IMG/VR virus record: IMGVR_UViG_3300017917_005112 | Location: 1-55,586 of that record | From: a virus | Length of the DNA: 55,586 bases | Reading direction: 5' to 3' (one strand) | Shown here: positions 25,722-33,321 of the stretch, piece after piece | Position numbering within the stretch: the stretch's first letter is position 1 | Layout: every line of letters begins with the position of its first letter | Made by a program: the position numbers and the translations under genes | The notes under the pieces: generated by a model | The model's input: only the letters and a program-made list of their open reading frames with translations | What the model was told of the DNA's origin: nothing | Database searches by the model: none

Positions 25722-25820
25722 TCAATTTTTACTATCTTTTTTATTTTTTATATTTGTCCTGACAATTTTTCTACTTCTTGGAGTAGGAGGTTTTTTTGAA
25801 TTTTTTCTACCACAACACAT
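25722..25820 (-). CDS. Tiny basic protein starting MCCGRK
   Basis: 32 residues: a Cys-Cys-Gly start, then Lys/Arg/Pro/Asn-rich (KKPPTPRSRKIVRTNIK). AGGA lies 6 nt before the ATG, and the frame fills the gap upstream of the fibre gene on the same strand. Short MCCG-starting basic proteins seem to recur in phages from memory. Function unknown. Confidence 0.45.
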   Translation of the reverse strand: MCCGRKNSKKPPTPRSRKIVRTNIKNKKDSKN

Positions 25821-25850
25821 TTGACATCCTTTCTAGCACTAATTTATAGT

Positions 25851-26465
25851 ATGCCTTATAGTTATCCTAAAGAACAACTTGGTAAAAATATATATGTTTA
25901 TCTTGTTAAAGAAAAAAATAATCAAAAACATTACAGAATAAAACATTACAATAAAACAAAAATATATTTTATTGTTGATAACTTGAAAATTACTTATTTA
26001 AAGATTAAACAAGAAAAATACAAAAAATATTTATTGGCCTGGATTACATTTAATAAAGAAATTACGATAGAAAATTGTGGTAATCTTACATTAAGCAAGG
26101 CAGAGTTATTACTTTTGAAAGATAAAATGTCTTGTAATGAATTGTTTAATCAAAGTTTAAAAAACAAGAATAGAAAATTAGTAGATTATTCTGTAAGTTT
26201 AGGAGTTTCAAATTTTGAATACATTTTACTTTGTAATTGTGAAGCCAAATATACTTTAGTTTCAAAACTCATGAAAAACAATATATTGCTTATTGAAAAA
26301 TTTTTTGAAAGATCAATTTACTGTAAAAATTATGACTTTATAAAAAATGCTGTTCACAAAATACAAAATATTGATAGGTTCATCGTTTTGGCTAATGCTT
26401 TAGGTTATAATGATATATTTACTTTTCTGATTAATTCCAAGATCAAAAAAGGATCAAATAAGTAA
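25851..26465 (+). CDS. Hypothetical protein
   Basis: About 204 residues from ATG 25851 (MPYSYPKEQLGKN); an earlier in-frame TTG at 25821 is possible. The N-terminal half is beta-rich and basic. The C-terminal ~100 residues look like short helical pairs (SLKNKNRKLVDYSVSLG, ALGYNDIFTFLINS), distantly like ankyrin repeats. No family recognised. Followed after 18 bp by a glycosyltransferase. Confidence 0.55.
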   Translation: MPYSYPKEQLGKNIYVYLVKEKNNQKHYRIKHYNKTKIYFIVDNLKITYLKIKQEKYKKYLLAWITFNKEITIENCGNLTLSKAELLLLKDKMSCNELFNQSLKNKNRKLVDYSVSLGVSNFEYILLCNCEAKYTLVSKLMKNNILLIEKFFERSIYCKNYDFIKNAVHKIQNIDRFIVLANALGYNDIFTFLINSKIKKGSNK

Positions 26466-26483
26466 TATATAAAATAATTACTT

Positions 26484-27323
26484 ATGTACAATAATAAAAG
26501 AATTGTAATTGTTACTCCTGCAGGTAGAAAAAGGTATTTGAATATACTTAAGAAATATATTTTTGCTTCGAAAATTGTAGACGAATGGAAAATATGGCAA
26601 AACACATTAAATTTAGAGGATATCAATTACATAAAAGAAATTTCATTAGAAGATAAAAGAGTTGTTGTAGAAAACAGACCGTTACCTTTAGGAACATCTT
26701 ACTGCATTCATAAATTTTTTAATAATTGTATAGAAAATAATACAGTTTATATAAGATTTGATGATGATATTATTTGGATGAAAGATGATGCAATAGAAAA
26801 TTTAGCAAAATTTAGAATTGAAAATCCAAAATATTTTTTAGTTTATGGAAATATAGTTAACAACTCAATATGTGATCATTTACATCAAAGGTGTAATGAC
26901 ATATATCATGCATTTCCAATTACTTACAATTGCATGGATCATAATGCGTGGAAAAATGTTATACTTGCAGAAAGAAAACACAAAATCCTAATTGAAAATA
27001 TAAAAAAGAATAATTTTAAAGGTTATAATATTTTAAATTGGACTTTGCATGATTATGAAAGAGTTAGCATTAATGTTATTAGTTGGTTAGGTGAAGAATT
27101 TAAAAAATTTAATGGAGTAGTTGGAGTTGATGAAGAAGCATGGCTATCTTGTGTTAAACCACAAGAACTTCAAAAAAAGTCTTGCATATGTGGAAATGCT
27201 TTATTTGCTCATTTTGCTTTTTACACACAGAGGCATCATCTTGATCAAACAAATTTAATAGAAATTTACGAAGATATTTCTTCCTGCAAAAAACATGCAA
27301 GTCCTATAAAAAAATTGTTTTAG
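26484..27323 (+). CDS. GT-A-fold glycosyltransferase
   Basis: 279 residues. It begins RIVIVTPAGRKRYLNIL, followed by IVDEWKIWQNTLN and the metal/nucleotide-sugar motif TVYIRFDDDIIWM (D-x-D). FLVYGNIVNNSICDHLHQ then HAFPITYNCMDH follow. This layout occurs in an uncharacterised GT-A group of phages and bacteria. The enzyme would add a sugar to DNA, a protein or a surface glycan. Part of the window's sugar gene set (707, 3977, 13141, 13759, 20094). TATATAAAATAATT lies upstream as a possible promoter. Confidence 0.7.
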   Translation: MYNNKRIVIVTPAGRKRYLNILKKYIFASKIVDEWKIWQNTLNLEDINYIKEISLEDKRVVVENRPLPLGTSYCIHKFFNNCIENNTVYIRFDDDIIWMKDDAIENLAKFRIENPKYFLVYGNIVNNSICDHLHQRCNDIYHAFPITYNCMDHNAWKNVILAERKHKILIENIKKNNFKGYNILNWTLHDYERVSINVISWLGEEFKKFNGVVGVDEEAWLSCVKPQELQKKSCICGNALFAHFAFYTQRHHLDQTNLIEIYEDISSCKKHASPIKKLF

Positions 27324-27361
27324 CTTAAATTTTAGTGAGTAGTTCTTACTATATCCATAGT

Positions 27362-27697
27362 ATGGAATTTAAATCTTGCCGTACATGCAAAGAAGAGAAA
27401 TGTATTGATAATTTTCCAAAATTTTCAACAGGAGAAGGTCGTAAGAATACTTGTAAAGATTGCACATATAAGTTATCAGAACTTAGAAAAAAACTTAAAA
27501 GTGAAAATCCTCCTCCACCACCTGGGCCATGTCCGATTTGTGAAATAAATACAAATAATTGGATTCTTGATCATTGTCACTTTTCAAACAATTTTCGAGG
27601 ATATATTTGCAACAGTTGTAATTTAGCGATAGGTAGATTTAATGATGATCCAAACTTATTACTTAAAGCTGTAAACTACCTTAATACATTATTATAA
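27362..27697 (+). CDS. Recombination endonuclease VII (T4 gp49-like)
   Basis: 111 residues from ATG 27362. A zinc site is built by CRTCKEEK...CKDC and CPIC...CNSC. The catalytic core ILDHCHFSNNFRGYICNSC is the signature of endonuclease VII (D-H-C-H ... R-G-x-x-C-x-x-C-N). It resolves branched DNA before packaging. The N-terminal zinc-knuckle part followed by a PPPPPG linker is typical of phage forms. A GTG at 27335 would add nine residues without a motif. Confidence 0.85.
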   Translation: MEFKSCRTCKEEKCIDNFPKFSTGEGRKNTCKDCTYKLSELRKKLKSENPPPPPGPCPICEINTNNWILDHCHFSNNFRGYICNSCNLAIGRFNDDPNLLLKAVNYLNTLL

Positions 27698-28080
27698 AAC
27701 AAAGTCATCACATAAAAATAGTGAACAAACATTTGAAGAATATTTGAAATGATATGATGTAGGAATATTAGAAATCCATGTCCCGTAAAAATTATTATTC
27801 CATCGCCTTAAATTTCTTTCTATTTTGAAAAAACACTTTGAAGTAGAAGTTTTACCATTAGCAAAAATCATATCTCTCTGCTCCAGCAAATACTTTTCTC
27901 TGAATAAGTAAAGAAAAACTTTTGTTTACATAAATTTTGAGGTATTTTTATAAACCACATTTTTTCATAAATCCAAGAGTGGGATTTATTTATATTAGCA
28001 CACCAACATCTTACTTCAGATTCTGATTTGCTTCTGAGTATCATCAGGATTATATAGTAAAAATTAAAATAAATAATCAT
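27692..28080 (-). pseudogene. Frameshifted gene in two frames
   Basis: The upstream part, from 28080, reads NKSHSWIYEKMWFIKIPQN, then FFFTYSEKSICWSREI and stop (27868). The neighbouring frame continues the thread from about 27890 as EKYLLEQRDMIFANGKTS and KCFFKIERNLRRWNNNFY to a stop at 27692. Joining them at TYSEK gives one continuous ~125-residue protein, so a 1-nt indel around 27880-27900 is the simplest reading. It may be a sequencing error, a decayed gene or programmed frameshifting. Nothing else fills this 400-bp stretch. Family not recognised. Confidence 0.35.
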
Positions 28081-28098
28081 ACTGTATATAATTTTAAG

Positions 28099-28566
28099 AT
28101 GTTTCCTAATTTGCTTACATATGGCGCAATTGGACTTGGATTATCGTTAGCAATTTTAACATACAGATTAATACAATTTGAACAAACAAAACCATTGCCA
28201 AGATCACTAATAATAAAAACAACATATGCCTACATGGTACTGACAATAGTTTTATCACTTACAGGTTTCATTTCAGAATCATATAACGAAAAAGAAAAAA
28301 TTAAAAATATTACACAAACACTTTTTGAATTTCAAAAAGAAAATGAAAATCTTAAAGTTTCGATATTTAAACTTAAAGAAACAACTTATAAATTTGAAAA
28401 AATTAAACACGCTTTAGATTCTTTAACTAATCATAAAACAAGTCTTCTTAAAGATTGGAAAAGCATGGATCAATCAGACCCAGCATATATTAAAGTAATA
28501 CGACAGATAAGATCAGAATTAATAAATTTAAATTCAGCCATACAAAAAGAATTAGATAACTATTAA
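28099..28566 (+). CDS. Two-TM membrane protein with coiled coil
   Basis: 155 residues. Two hydrophobic helices, TYGAIGLGLSLAILTYRLI (~7-25) and YAYMVLTIVLSLTGFI (~43-58), are joined by a short loop. A long Lys/Glu-rich coiled coil follows (KIKNITQTLFEFQKENENL, HALDSLTNHKTSLLKDW). This is the shape of a lysis-related or membrane-docking protein; a holin-like role is conceivable but the long cytosolic coil is atypical. Followed by a tagged gene with its own TATAAATA. Confidence 0.6.
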   Translation: MFPNLLTYGAIGLGLSLAILTYRLIQFEQTKPLPRSLIIKTTYAYMVLTIVLSLTGFISESYNEKEKIKNITQTLFEFQKENENLKVSIFKLKETTYKFEKIKHALDSLTNHKTSLLKDWKSMDQSDPAYIKVIRQIRSELINLNSAIQKELDNY

Positions 28567-28567
28567 A

Positions 28568-28575
28568 TATAAATA
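28568..28575 (+). promoter_or_regulatory. T4-late-like TATAAATA box
   Basis: Perfect TATAAATA just after the stop of the membrane gene and 15 nt before the next ATG, leaving room for the AAGGA ribosome site at 28580-28584. Confidence 0.6.
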
Positions 28576-28590
28576 TCAAAAAGGATTGTT

Positions 28591-28872
28591 ATGCAAAACT
28601 TTAAAAAATTTATAAAGATAAATGAAACTATTGAATTGTTAAGAAGAACAAATGTAGATGAAAAGATTATATCAAAACTAACATTAATTATGTATAAAGT
28701 TAACAACTTAGATGAATTTGTAAGAGAACTTGAAGTTAATCTTGCAAATAAACTTCATGGCATGGAAGAAACATTACTTGACCTAGAAGAAAAGCTACAT
28801 GATCCTGATAGAACTAAAAGACCAAGAAACCTTTTAGGATATTTTACTAAACCAGGAAAAATAGCTTCATAA
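28591..28872 (+). CDS. Small tagged protein (putative internal head protein)
   Basis: 93 residues beginning MQNFKKFIKINETIELL: F-x-x-F-I plus I-N-Glu, the shared tag with candidate cleavage after KINE. The rest is one long helix (KIISKLTLIMYKVNNLDEFV, ANKLHGMEETLLDLEEKLH) and a basic tail. Preceded by TATAAATA and AAGGA. Unknown function; probably packaged if the tag hypothesis is right. Confidence 0.6.
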   Translation: MQNFKKFIKINETIELLRRTNVDEKIISKLTLIMYKVNNLDEFVRELEVNLANKLHGMEETLLDLEEKLHDPDRTKRPRNLLGYFTKPGKIAS

Positions 28873-28935
28873 AAGATTTATAATTACTTCATTTAATATT
28901 CATAAAGTATTATGAAATAAATATTTATATATTAT

Positions 28936-29094
28936 ATGAATAGTTTATGTGATATTTTTTTGTTAGCGATACATCCTAATCCAGCTACTCCATATGATCA
29001 AAATGAAATGATTTTTTTCATGTTTGTAATATTATTTTTACCAGCCATTGCATATTATTCTTTTTCTTTTTGTAAAGAAATTTTTTGTGATTGA
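28936..29094 (+). CDS. Small single-TM protein
   Basis: 52 residues, MNSLCDIFLLAIHPNPATPY at the start, then a hydrophobic stretch of about 20 residues ending VILFLPAIAYYSFSF. It sits alone in the gap between two tagged genes, behind an AT-rich AAATAAATATTTATA element. No ribosome site is evident. Possibly a lysis or membrane peptide; low certainty. Confidence 0.35.
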   Translation: MNSLCDIFLLAIHPNPATPYDQNEMIFFMFVILFLPAIAYYSFSFCKEIFCD

Positions 29095-29118
29095 TTATAA
29101 AATTAATATATAATTATA

Positions 29119-30132
29119 ATGAACAGTAGAATGCTGAATTTCAAAATTTGGTTGGAAAATAATCAAGATATTGAAGTTACTATTGATTACACAAGTTTTT
29201 TAAATAAATTACAAGATATTTATGAAAATTCAGTTCAATCAATTCAAGATAGAATTGAAGAATTATCTAATTTTGACAGAGAAAAATTTTTATCTGATTT
29301 AAAATCTCAATCAATAGATTATGAAAATATTGATCTGCTTATAAATGCATTAAAAACTAAGAACTACACAGAAGTTCGTAGACTGCGTAAAAATTATTTT
29401 GATTGGATTAAAAAAAATGACAAATACGAAAAGAATTTTAAACTGTATCGTATGATTGGCGACTACCTAGAATCTTTAGAACCAGAAAGTTTTGATTTTG
29501 TATCACACAAACAACATTATGATAATACGGTAATAAAATCAAAAGAGGAATGTGAAAATTTGAAGACATTAATAAAAAATATAATTTTAGATTTGCCTGA
29601 TTTTAGTTCTAATGTAAAAATAATTCCAGATGTTGTAATTGATGAATCAAACCATGAAATAATCGAGATACCAAATTCTTTTACTGTTGAACTTGGTAAC
29701 AAAGAAAATTTCAATTCACAGTTTTCTTTATATAAACATAATGATCAAATAGAAATTGATGATATTTTAGAAGGTGGAGATACAGACTTTTTTACCAACA
29801 ATCAAGAGCAAAATGATTATTTCATGTTAATTCAAAAATTAAAATCTGAACCAAATAAAATAATAACTGTTTATACAGCCAGGCCAACTAAAGACAGAGA
29901 ATTTTATTCATCAACAAAAACATTACCAAAAAATATTTTTTTAACAACAGATTTTGAAGATGCATATGGTAGAATATCAGATTATGGACAACCAAGAGAC
30001 ATTTGGAAAGTTTTGATAAATACAAAATATTTAATGAAAACTCTTGATGAACAAAAAATTAAGCACTATCAAGTTGTTGCTGATAATGCTACAGTGGATA
30101 AAATAGAACCTTATTATTTGTATCAGTCTTAA
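29119..30132 (+). CDS. Tagged protein, possible ADP-ribosyltransferase
   Basis: 337 residues; the second ATG (29131) gives MLNFKIWLENNQDIEVTID, the F-x-x-W-L-E tag. The middle is helical and charged. The C-terminal ~110 residues contain NKIITVYTARPTKDREFYSS, then KNIFLTTDFEDAYGRISDYG and DIWKVLINTKYLMK. The 'vYrarp ... gd-vtls-d-yA' order resembles ART-like domains of phages, with the Arg of TARP and TTD as candidate first two triad positions; a clear catalytic Glu pair is not seen. T4 packages the ART protein Alt in its head, so a tagged ART would be a parallel. The family call is tentative. Confidence 0.5.
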   Translation: MNSRMLNFKIWLENNQDIEVTIDYTSFLNKLQDIYENSVQSIQDRIEELSNFDREKFLSDLKSQSIDYENIDLLINALKTKNYTEVRRLRKNYFDWIKKNDKYEKNFKLYRMIGDYLESLEPESFDFVSHKQHYDNTVIKSKEECENLKTLIKNIILDLPDFSSNVKIIPDVVIDESNHEIIEIPNSFTVELGNKENFNSQFSLYKHNDQIEIDDILEGGDTDFFTNNQEQNDYFMLIQKLKSEPNKIITVYTARPTKDREFYSSTKTLPKNIFLTTDFEDAYGRISDYGQPRDIWKVLINTKYLMKTLDEQKIKHYQVVADNATVDKIEPYYLYQS

Positions 30133-30353
30133 TATTTTTTACTTGCACTTCTTAAACTTTGTTGTAGTATCTCATACTTTTTAAGATTTTTACAGCAAGG
30201 ATCAAATTTACACAAGCAACTTGCTGTATCACACCAGCACTTCATCCTTCTTCTTTCACACTCACATTGATTTTCGTCACAAGCAACGCAACAATAAAAA
30301 TTAGTTGCACATCCGCAAAAAAACAAAGACAATAACAAAAATAAATTTTTCAT
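30129..30353 (-). CDS. Small Cys-rich lipoprotein (putative)
   Basis: 74 residues. MKNLFLLLSLFFCGCATN is a signal peptide with a lipobox-like Cys at position 13 or 15, followed by 14 Cys in the next ~40 residues (CVACDENQCECERRRMKCWC). GGAG lies upstream. Such proteins could be spanin-like lysis parts or outer-membrane exclusion lipoproteins. The Cys density suggests disulfides formed after export. Function not assigned. Confidence 0.6.
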   Translation of the reverse strand: MKNLFLLLSLFFCGCATNFYCCVACDENQCECERRRMKCWCDTASCLCKFDPCCKNLKKYEILQQSLRSASKKY

Positions 30354-30419
30354 AAATTTGACTCCAATCTTGGTCGAAATTATAAACAGAAACTTAATTT
30401 TTGCAATAGTGTTTTATAA

Positions 30420-30782
30420 TTATTCTTTAACTCTATAGACATCTTTATCTTCGTGATGTGTTGAAGTTTCAAAAACATATGAGTCAACAACAGCAACTAG
30501 TCGATGTCTTAACTTAGGCTTGATTCTAAATGCATCTCCAACTTCTAAAAATGCCTTAGCAGCCCCAACTTCATCATCCTTATCACTATAAACAATATCA
30601 ACCATGCCACTTTGGACATAAATAACTTCATCTTTTAACTTGTGATAATGAAAACTTGTCTGTAATCCTTTTTTTATAAACAGAATTTTGCCACAATATT
30701 TTCCATTGTAAATCCAATCTTCCCAACCCCATCTTTTACTTACAAATACTCTTTTGTCGGGATATATTGGACCGTTTGGCAT
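30420..30782 (-). CDS. Cupin-fold protein
   Basis: 120 residues. GLQTSFHYHKLKDEVIYVQSG is the first cupin motif (H-x-H-x3-K-x-E), and LEVGDAFRIKPKLRHRLVA the second (G-D-x-x-x-x-P-x-x-x-H). The start GWEDWIYNGKYCGKILFIKK resembles sugar-phosphate isomerase and WxcM-type cupins. It would bind a metal at two His, Glu and His. AGGAGG before the ATG. May act with the glycosyltransferases of the window on a nucleotide sugar. Confidence 0.7.
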   Translation of the reverse strand: MPNGPIYPDKRVFVSKRWGWEDWIYNGKYCGKILFIKKGLQTSFHYHKLKDEVIYVQSGMVDIVYSDKDDEVGAAKAFLEVGDAFRIKPKLRHRLVAVVDSYVFETSTHHEDKDVYRVKE

Positions 30783-30822
30783 AAATCCTCCTATGAATAA
30801 AATAGTTTGGATGATATAAAAT

Positions 30823-31779
30823 TTAATCTATTAGAACTTTGCCACGACTTTTCTGTAGTAAATCATGAAAAAGTGCTTCTATGTCAGAAAGTAAGGCGTT
30901 TATAGAAGTCTTAATTACGCCTCTATTGATAGGCTCTACATGATACTTTTCTGAAAAATTACTTATTTGTTCGATGTGTTCTTCATCAACTCTTGGTAAT
31001 TTACATCCGTTAAACATAAACCAAGTAAACACTTCGTACACAAATTCTTCTTTATTAATTAGTGGAGCAAATGATCTATCTAGTGGCATGTATGAATGCA
31101 TAGATATGTCAAATGTTTTTGCAGATCTAAATCTAAAAATATTTGACAAAAACATATTTCTTAATAATAGAAAATTTGGTAATTCTTCAACATTTTTAAA
31201 ATTTGGATTTTTATGTAAATACATAATTACACGATCATGATCTGGATAAAACCTTGCCGGTGCTAAAATATAATCAATTATTTCAGGATATGGTATAAAT
31301 ATATCTAGAAAATTAGAGTACATTCCTTGGATTTTACTCAGGTATTGTTTGGCATATCTAAATAAAGCATGACCCAAACCATGTATTATAATCCAGGGTT
31401 TCCAAACATCTCCACCACTTACTTGTTTAACATACACAATATCTTGTGGCGGTATTTTTTGAATATTAAAAAAATAATCCATGTATAATTTTTTCAGTAT
31501 ATTAATTTCTGTAATGTCTTGAGTTCTAACTATTTTTTTTGCGTCATTCTTAATTCCAAAATATATGTGAATAGGATAATCAGTATTTCTGTTTAATACT
31601 TCCACAAGTTTTGGTATAATTTTTGACTTTGCAAATTTTTTGAAATAATTTTTATTTGCTGTCACTTGTTTTTTATTTGCATATAAGTCTTGTTTCATAT
31701 TTAAAAATGACCACCCAGGAGTGATTGAAGCACCCCCATGACTTTGCAAACTTTCTAAAAACTCATAAAAATTTTTCAT
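30823..31779 (-). CDS. Tagged HGxxH paralogue family, member 1
   Basis: 318 residues. Tag: MKNFYEFLESLQSHGG with candidate cleavage after FLE. It is followed by GASITPGWSFLNMKQDLYA, HIYFGIKNDAKKIV, DIVYVKQVSGGDVWKPWIII, HGLGHALFRYAKQYL, then NKEEFVYEVFTWFMFNG and a C-terminal SRGKVLID. Five homologues occur in the window. HGLGH replaces the HExxH of gluzincins, losing the catalytic Glu but keeping both His, and the later E-x-x-x-E-V-F-T-W may hold a third ligand. Probably a metal-binding, non-peptidase or altered enzyme. It starts just 1 nt from the stop of the next gene upstream, so they form an operon. Confidence 0.65.
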   Translation of the reverse strand: MKNFYEFLESLQSHGGASITPGWSFLNMKQDLYANKKQVTANKNYFKKFAKSKIIPKLVEVLNRNTDYPIHIYFGIKNDAKKIVRTQDITEINILKKLYMDYFFNIQKIPPQDIVYVKQVSGGDVWKPWIIIHGLGHALFRYAKQYLSKIQGMYSNFLDIFIPYPEIIDYILAPARFYPDHDRVIMYLHKNPNFKNVEELPNFLLLRNMFLSNIFRFRSAKTFDISMHSYMPLDRSFAPLINKEEFVYEVFTWFMFNGCKLPRVDEEHIEQISNFSEKYHVEPINRGVIKTSINALLSDIEALFHDLLQKSRGKVLID

Positions 31780-31780
31780 A

Positions 31781-32602
31781 TTATTTTACTAAATTTGGGT
31801 TTATTACTTTCTTTTCAATTTTTTCAATAATTTCATTTCTAATCAATTCACTAAGTTCTTTTGATGTTTGCATGATCTTGATGTTGCTCTCATGTTCTTT
31901 TTCAATCATTTTATTAAATTTCTTTATGTAATTTCTTAAATCTTCATAAGTTTTGACTGTATTTATATCCCATCTAGAAATATAATTTTCTATTATGCTT
32001 TCATGATTGTCAAAATCAAATAATGAGGCAAGTTTTTGTGAATGGATATAAGGAACAAATTCATTGTTTGTTAAATTGTTATCTGCTACTGCAATTAAAT
32101 CATCTATTGTTTTTGGCTTATTATCAGGTTTTATCTTCCTGACAGCTGGACTATCAAGTAAATTATTGTACCATGCCATATAGTAAAATTCTTTGCTATT
32201 AGATTCTAACAAATTTATAAGAGAAGATAAATCACGAGAACAACACTCATCAAAAATTTTTAAATCATATTCAAATTTTTGTCTAAATAGATCATTTGTG
32301 TCTAGCTTATCACTATACTTGCCAATTAAATCCTGAATCACTTTAGATTTTACTTCATTAAAATTTTTATTTATAGATGGCCTTATTGCAGTATTAAAAA
32401 ATGACTTAGCTTCATTTGCAAATTTTTCAGGTGATGGGGTAGATTTGCTTACTTGCATACTAACGATTCTGTCTTTGGATGTTGTTGCTGGTTCCGATAA
32501 ATCTGAGCCAAGTATTTTTGAAGCTAACAATAATGCCAATCCTAATGATGATTCGTTTATTGTGTCTTTTTTATATTTTTTCCACTCAGAAAACTTTCTC
32601 AT
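31781..32602 (-). CDS. Tagged protein, unknown body
   Basis: About 273 residues from ATG 32602 (GAGGT before it; an upstream TTG is less likely). The tag is MRKFSEWKKYKKDTINESSL: F-x-x-W then I-N-Glu-Ser, with candidate cleavage after TINE. The following LGLALLLASKILG is hydrophobic, perhaps a membrane-active segment. The rest is helical and charged. A TACTAAATA box lies ~25 nt upstream. First gene of an operon with the HGxxH paralogue (1 bp apart). Confidence 0.6.
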   Translation of the reverse strand: MRKFSEWKKYKKDTINESSLGLALLLASKILGSDLSEPATTSKDRIVSMQVSKSTPSPEKFANEAKSFFNTAIRPSINKNFNEVKSKVIQDLIGKYSDKLDTNDLFRQKFEYDLKIFDECCSRDLSSLINLLESNSKEFYYMAWYNNLLDSPAVRKIKPDNKPKTIDDLIAVADNNLTNNEFVPYIHSQKLASLFDFDNHESIIENYISRWDINTVKTYEDLRNYIKKFNKMIEKEHESNIKIMQTSKELSELIRNEIIEKIEKKVINPNLVK

Positions 32603-32670
32603 ATTTAACCTCAATGTATTTAGTAAAAAATATTACTTTTTACATTATGTGTTAATCAAGTATATAATTT

Positions 32671-33321
32671 ATGCCAAACTATTTCGGAACTAATGAAGTG
32701 TATCAAGGAATTAATCCATCTGGTAACAAAAAAGTTACAGGATGGAATAGTAGAAGCCCTATATTTGGCAAATTAATTGAATATGTGAAACCAAATGTTA
32801 TTATCGAAGTAGGTTCGTGGCTTGGAGCATCTGCAATTCAAATGGCCACACAATGTAAAAAATTATCACTAAAAACAAAAATATATTGTGTTGATACATG
32901 GCTCGGAGCAGAAGAATTTTGGACAACAGGAAAAGATCATAGTGCAAGAGATTTAAAACTTAAAAATGGATATCCGCAAGTTTATACTGAATTTCTTTCT
33001 AATATTGTTGAGTTTGGTTTTCAAGATGTGATAGTACCAATTCCAAACACAAGTTATATAGGTTCGATAATTTTCAAATATTATAAAATTAAAGCGGATT
33101 TAATTTATATTGACGCATCTCATGAATACGAAGATGTTAAAAGTGATATAAAAAGTTATCTAAAATTATTAAATCCAAATGGAGTAATTTTTGGTGATGA
33201 TATGACATGGCCAAGTGTAAGAAAAGCAGTAAATGAAGTCTTGCCAAATGAGTATGATTTATATGACAATAACTTTTGGATTTATGTAAAACCATCAATA
33301 ACAAAATACACTTTTGTTTAA
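32671..33321 (+). CDS. Class I SAM-dependent methyltransferase
   Basis: 216 residues. VIIEVGSWLGASAIQMATQ is motif I (E-x-G-x-x-x-G), IYCVDTWLGAEEFW motif II, ADLIYIDASHEYEDVKSDI motif III/IV, and LLNPNGVIFGDDMTWPSV the motif after it. This is the Methyltransf_24 arrangement (CmcI/sugar-methyltransferase group). Likely acts on a small molecule or sugar; it fits the glycan gene set. No tag at the N-terminus. Convergent with the tagged TGT-like gene (4-bp overlap). Confidence 0.75.
   Translation: MPNYFGTNEVYQGINPSGNKKVTGWNSRSPIFGKLIEYVKPNVIIEVGSWLGASAIQMATQCKKLSLKTKIYCVDTWLGAEEFWTTGKDHSARDLKLKNGYPQVYTEFLSNIVEFGFQDVIVPIPNTSYIGSIIFKYYKIKADLIYIDASHEYEDVKSDIKSYLKLLNPNGVIFGDDMTWPSVRKAVNEVLPNEYDLYDNNFWIYVKPSITKYTFV

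Noticed and set aside
28899-28916. TTCATAA/TTATGAA hairpin after the 28591 gene
   Set aside because: 7 AT pairs without a T tract; too weak to call a terminator.
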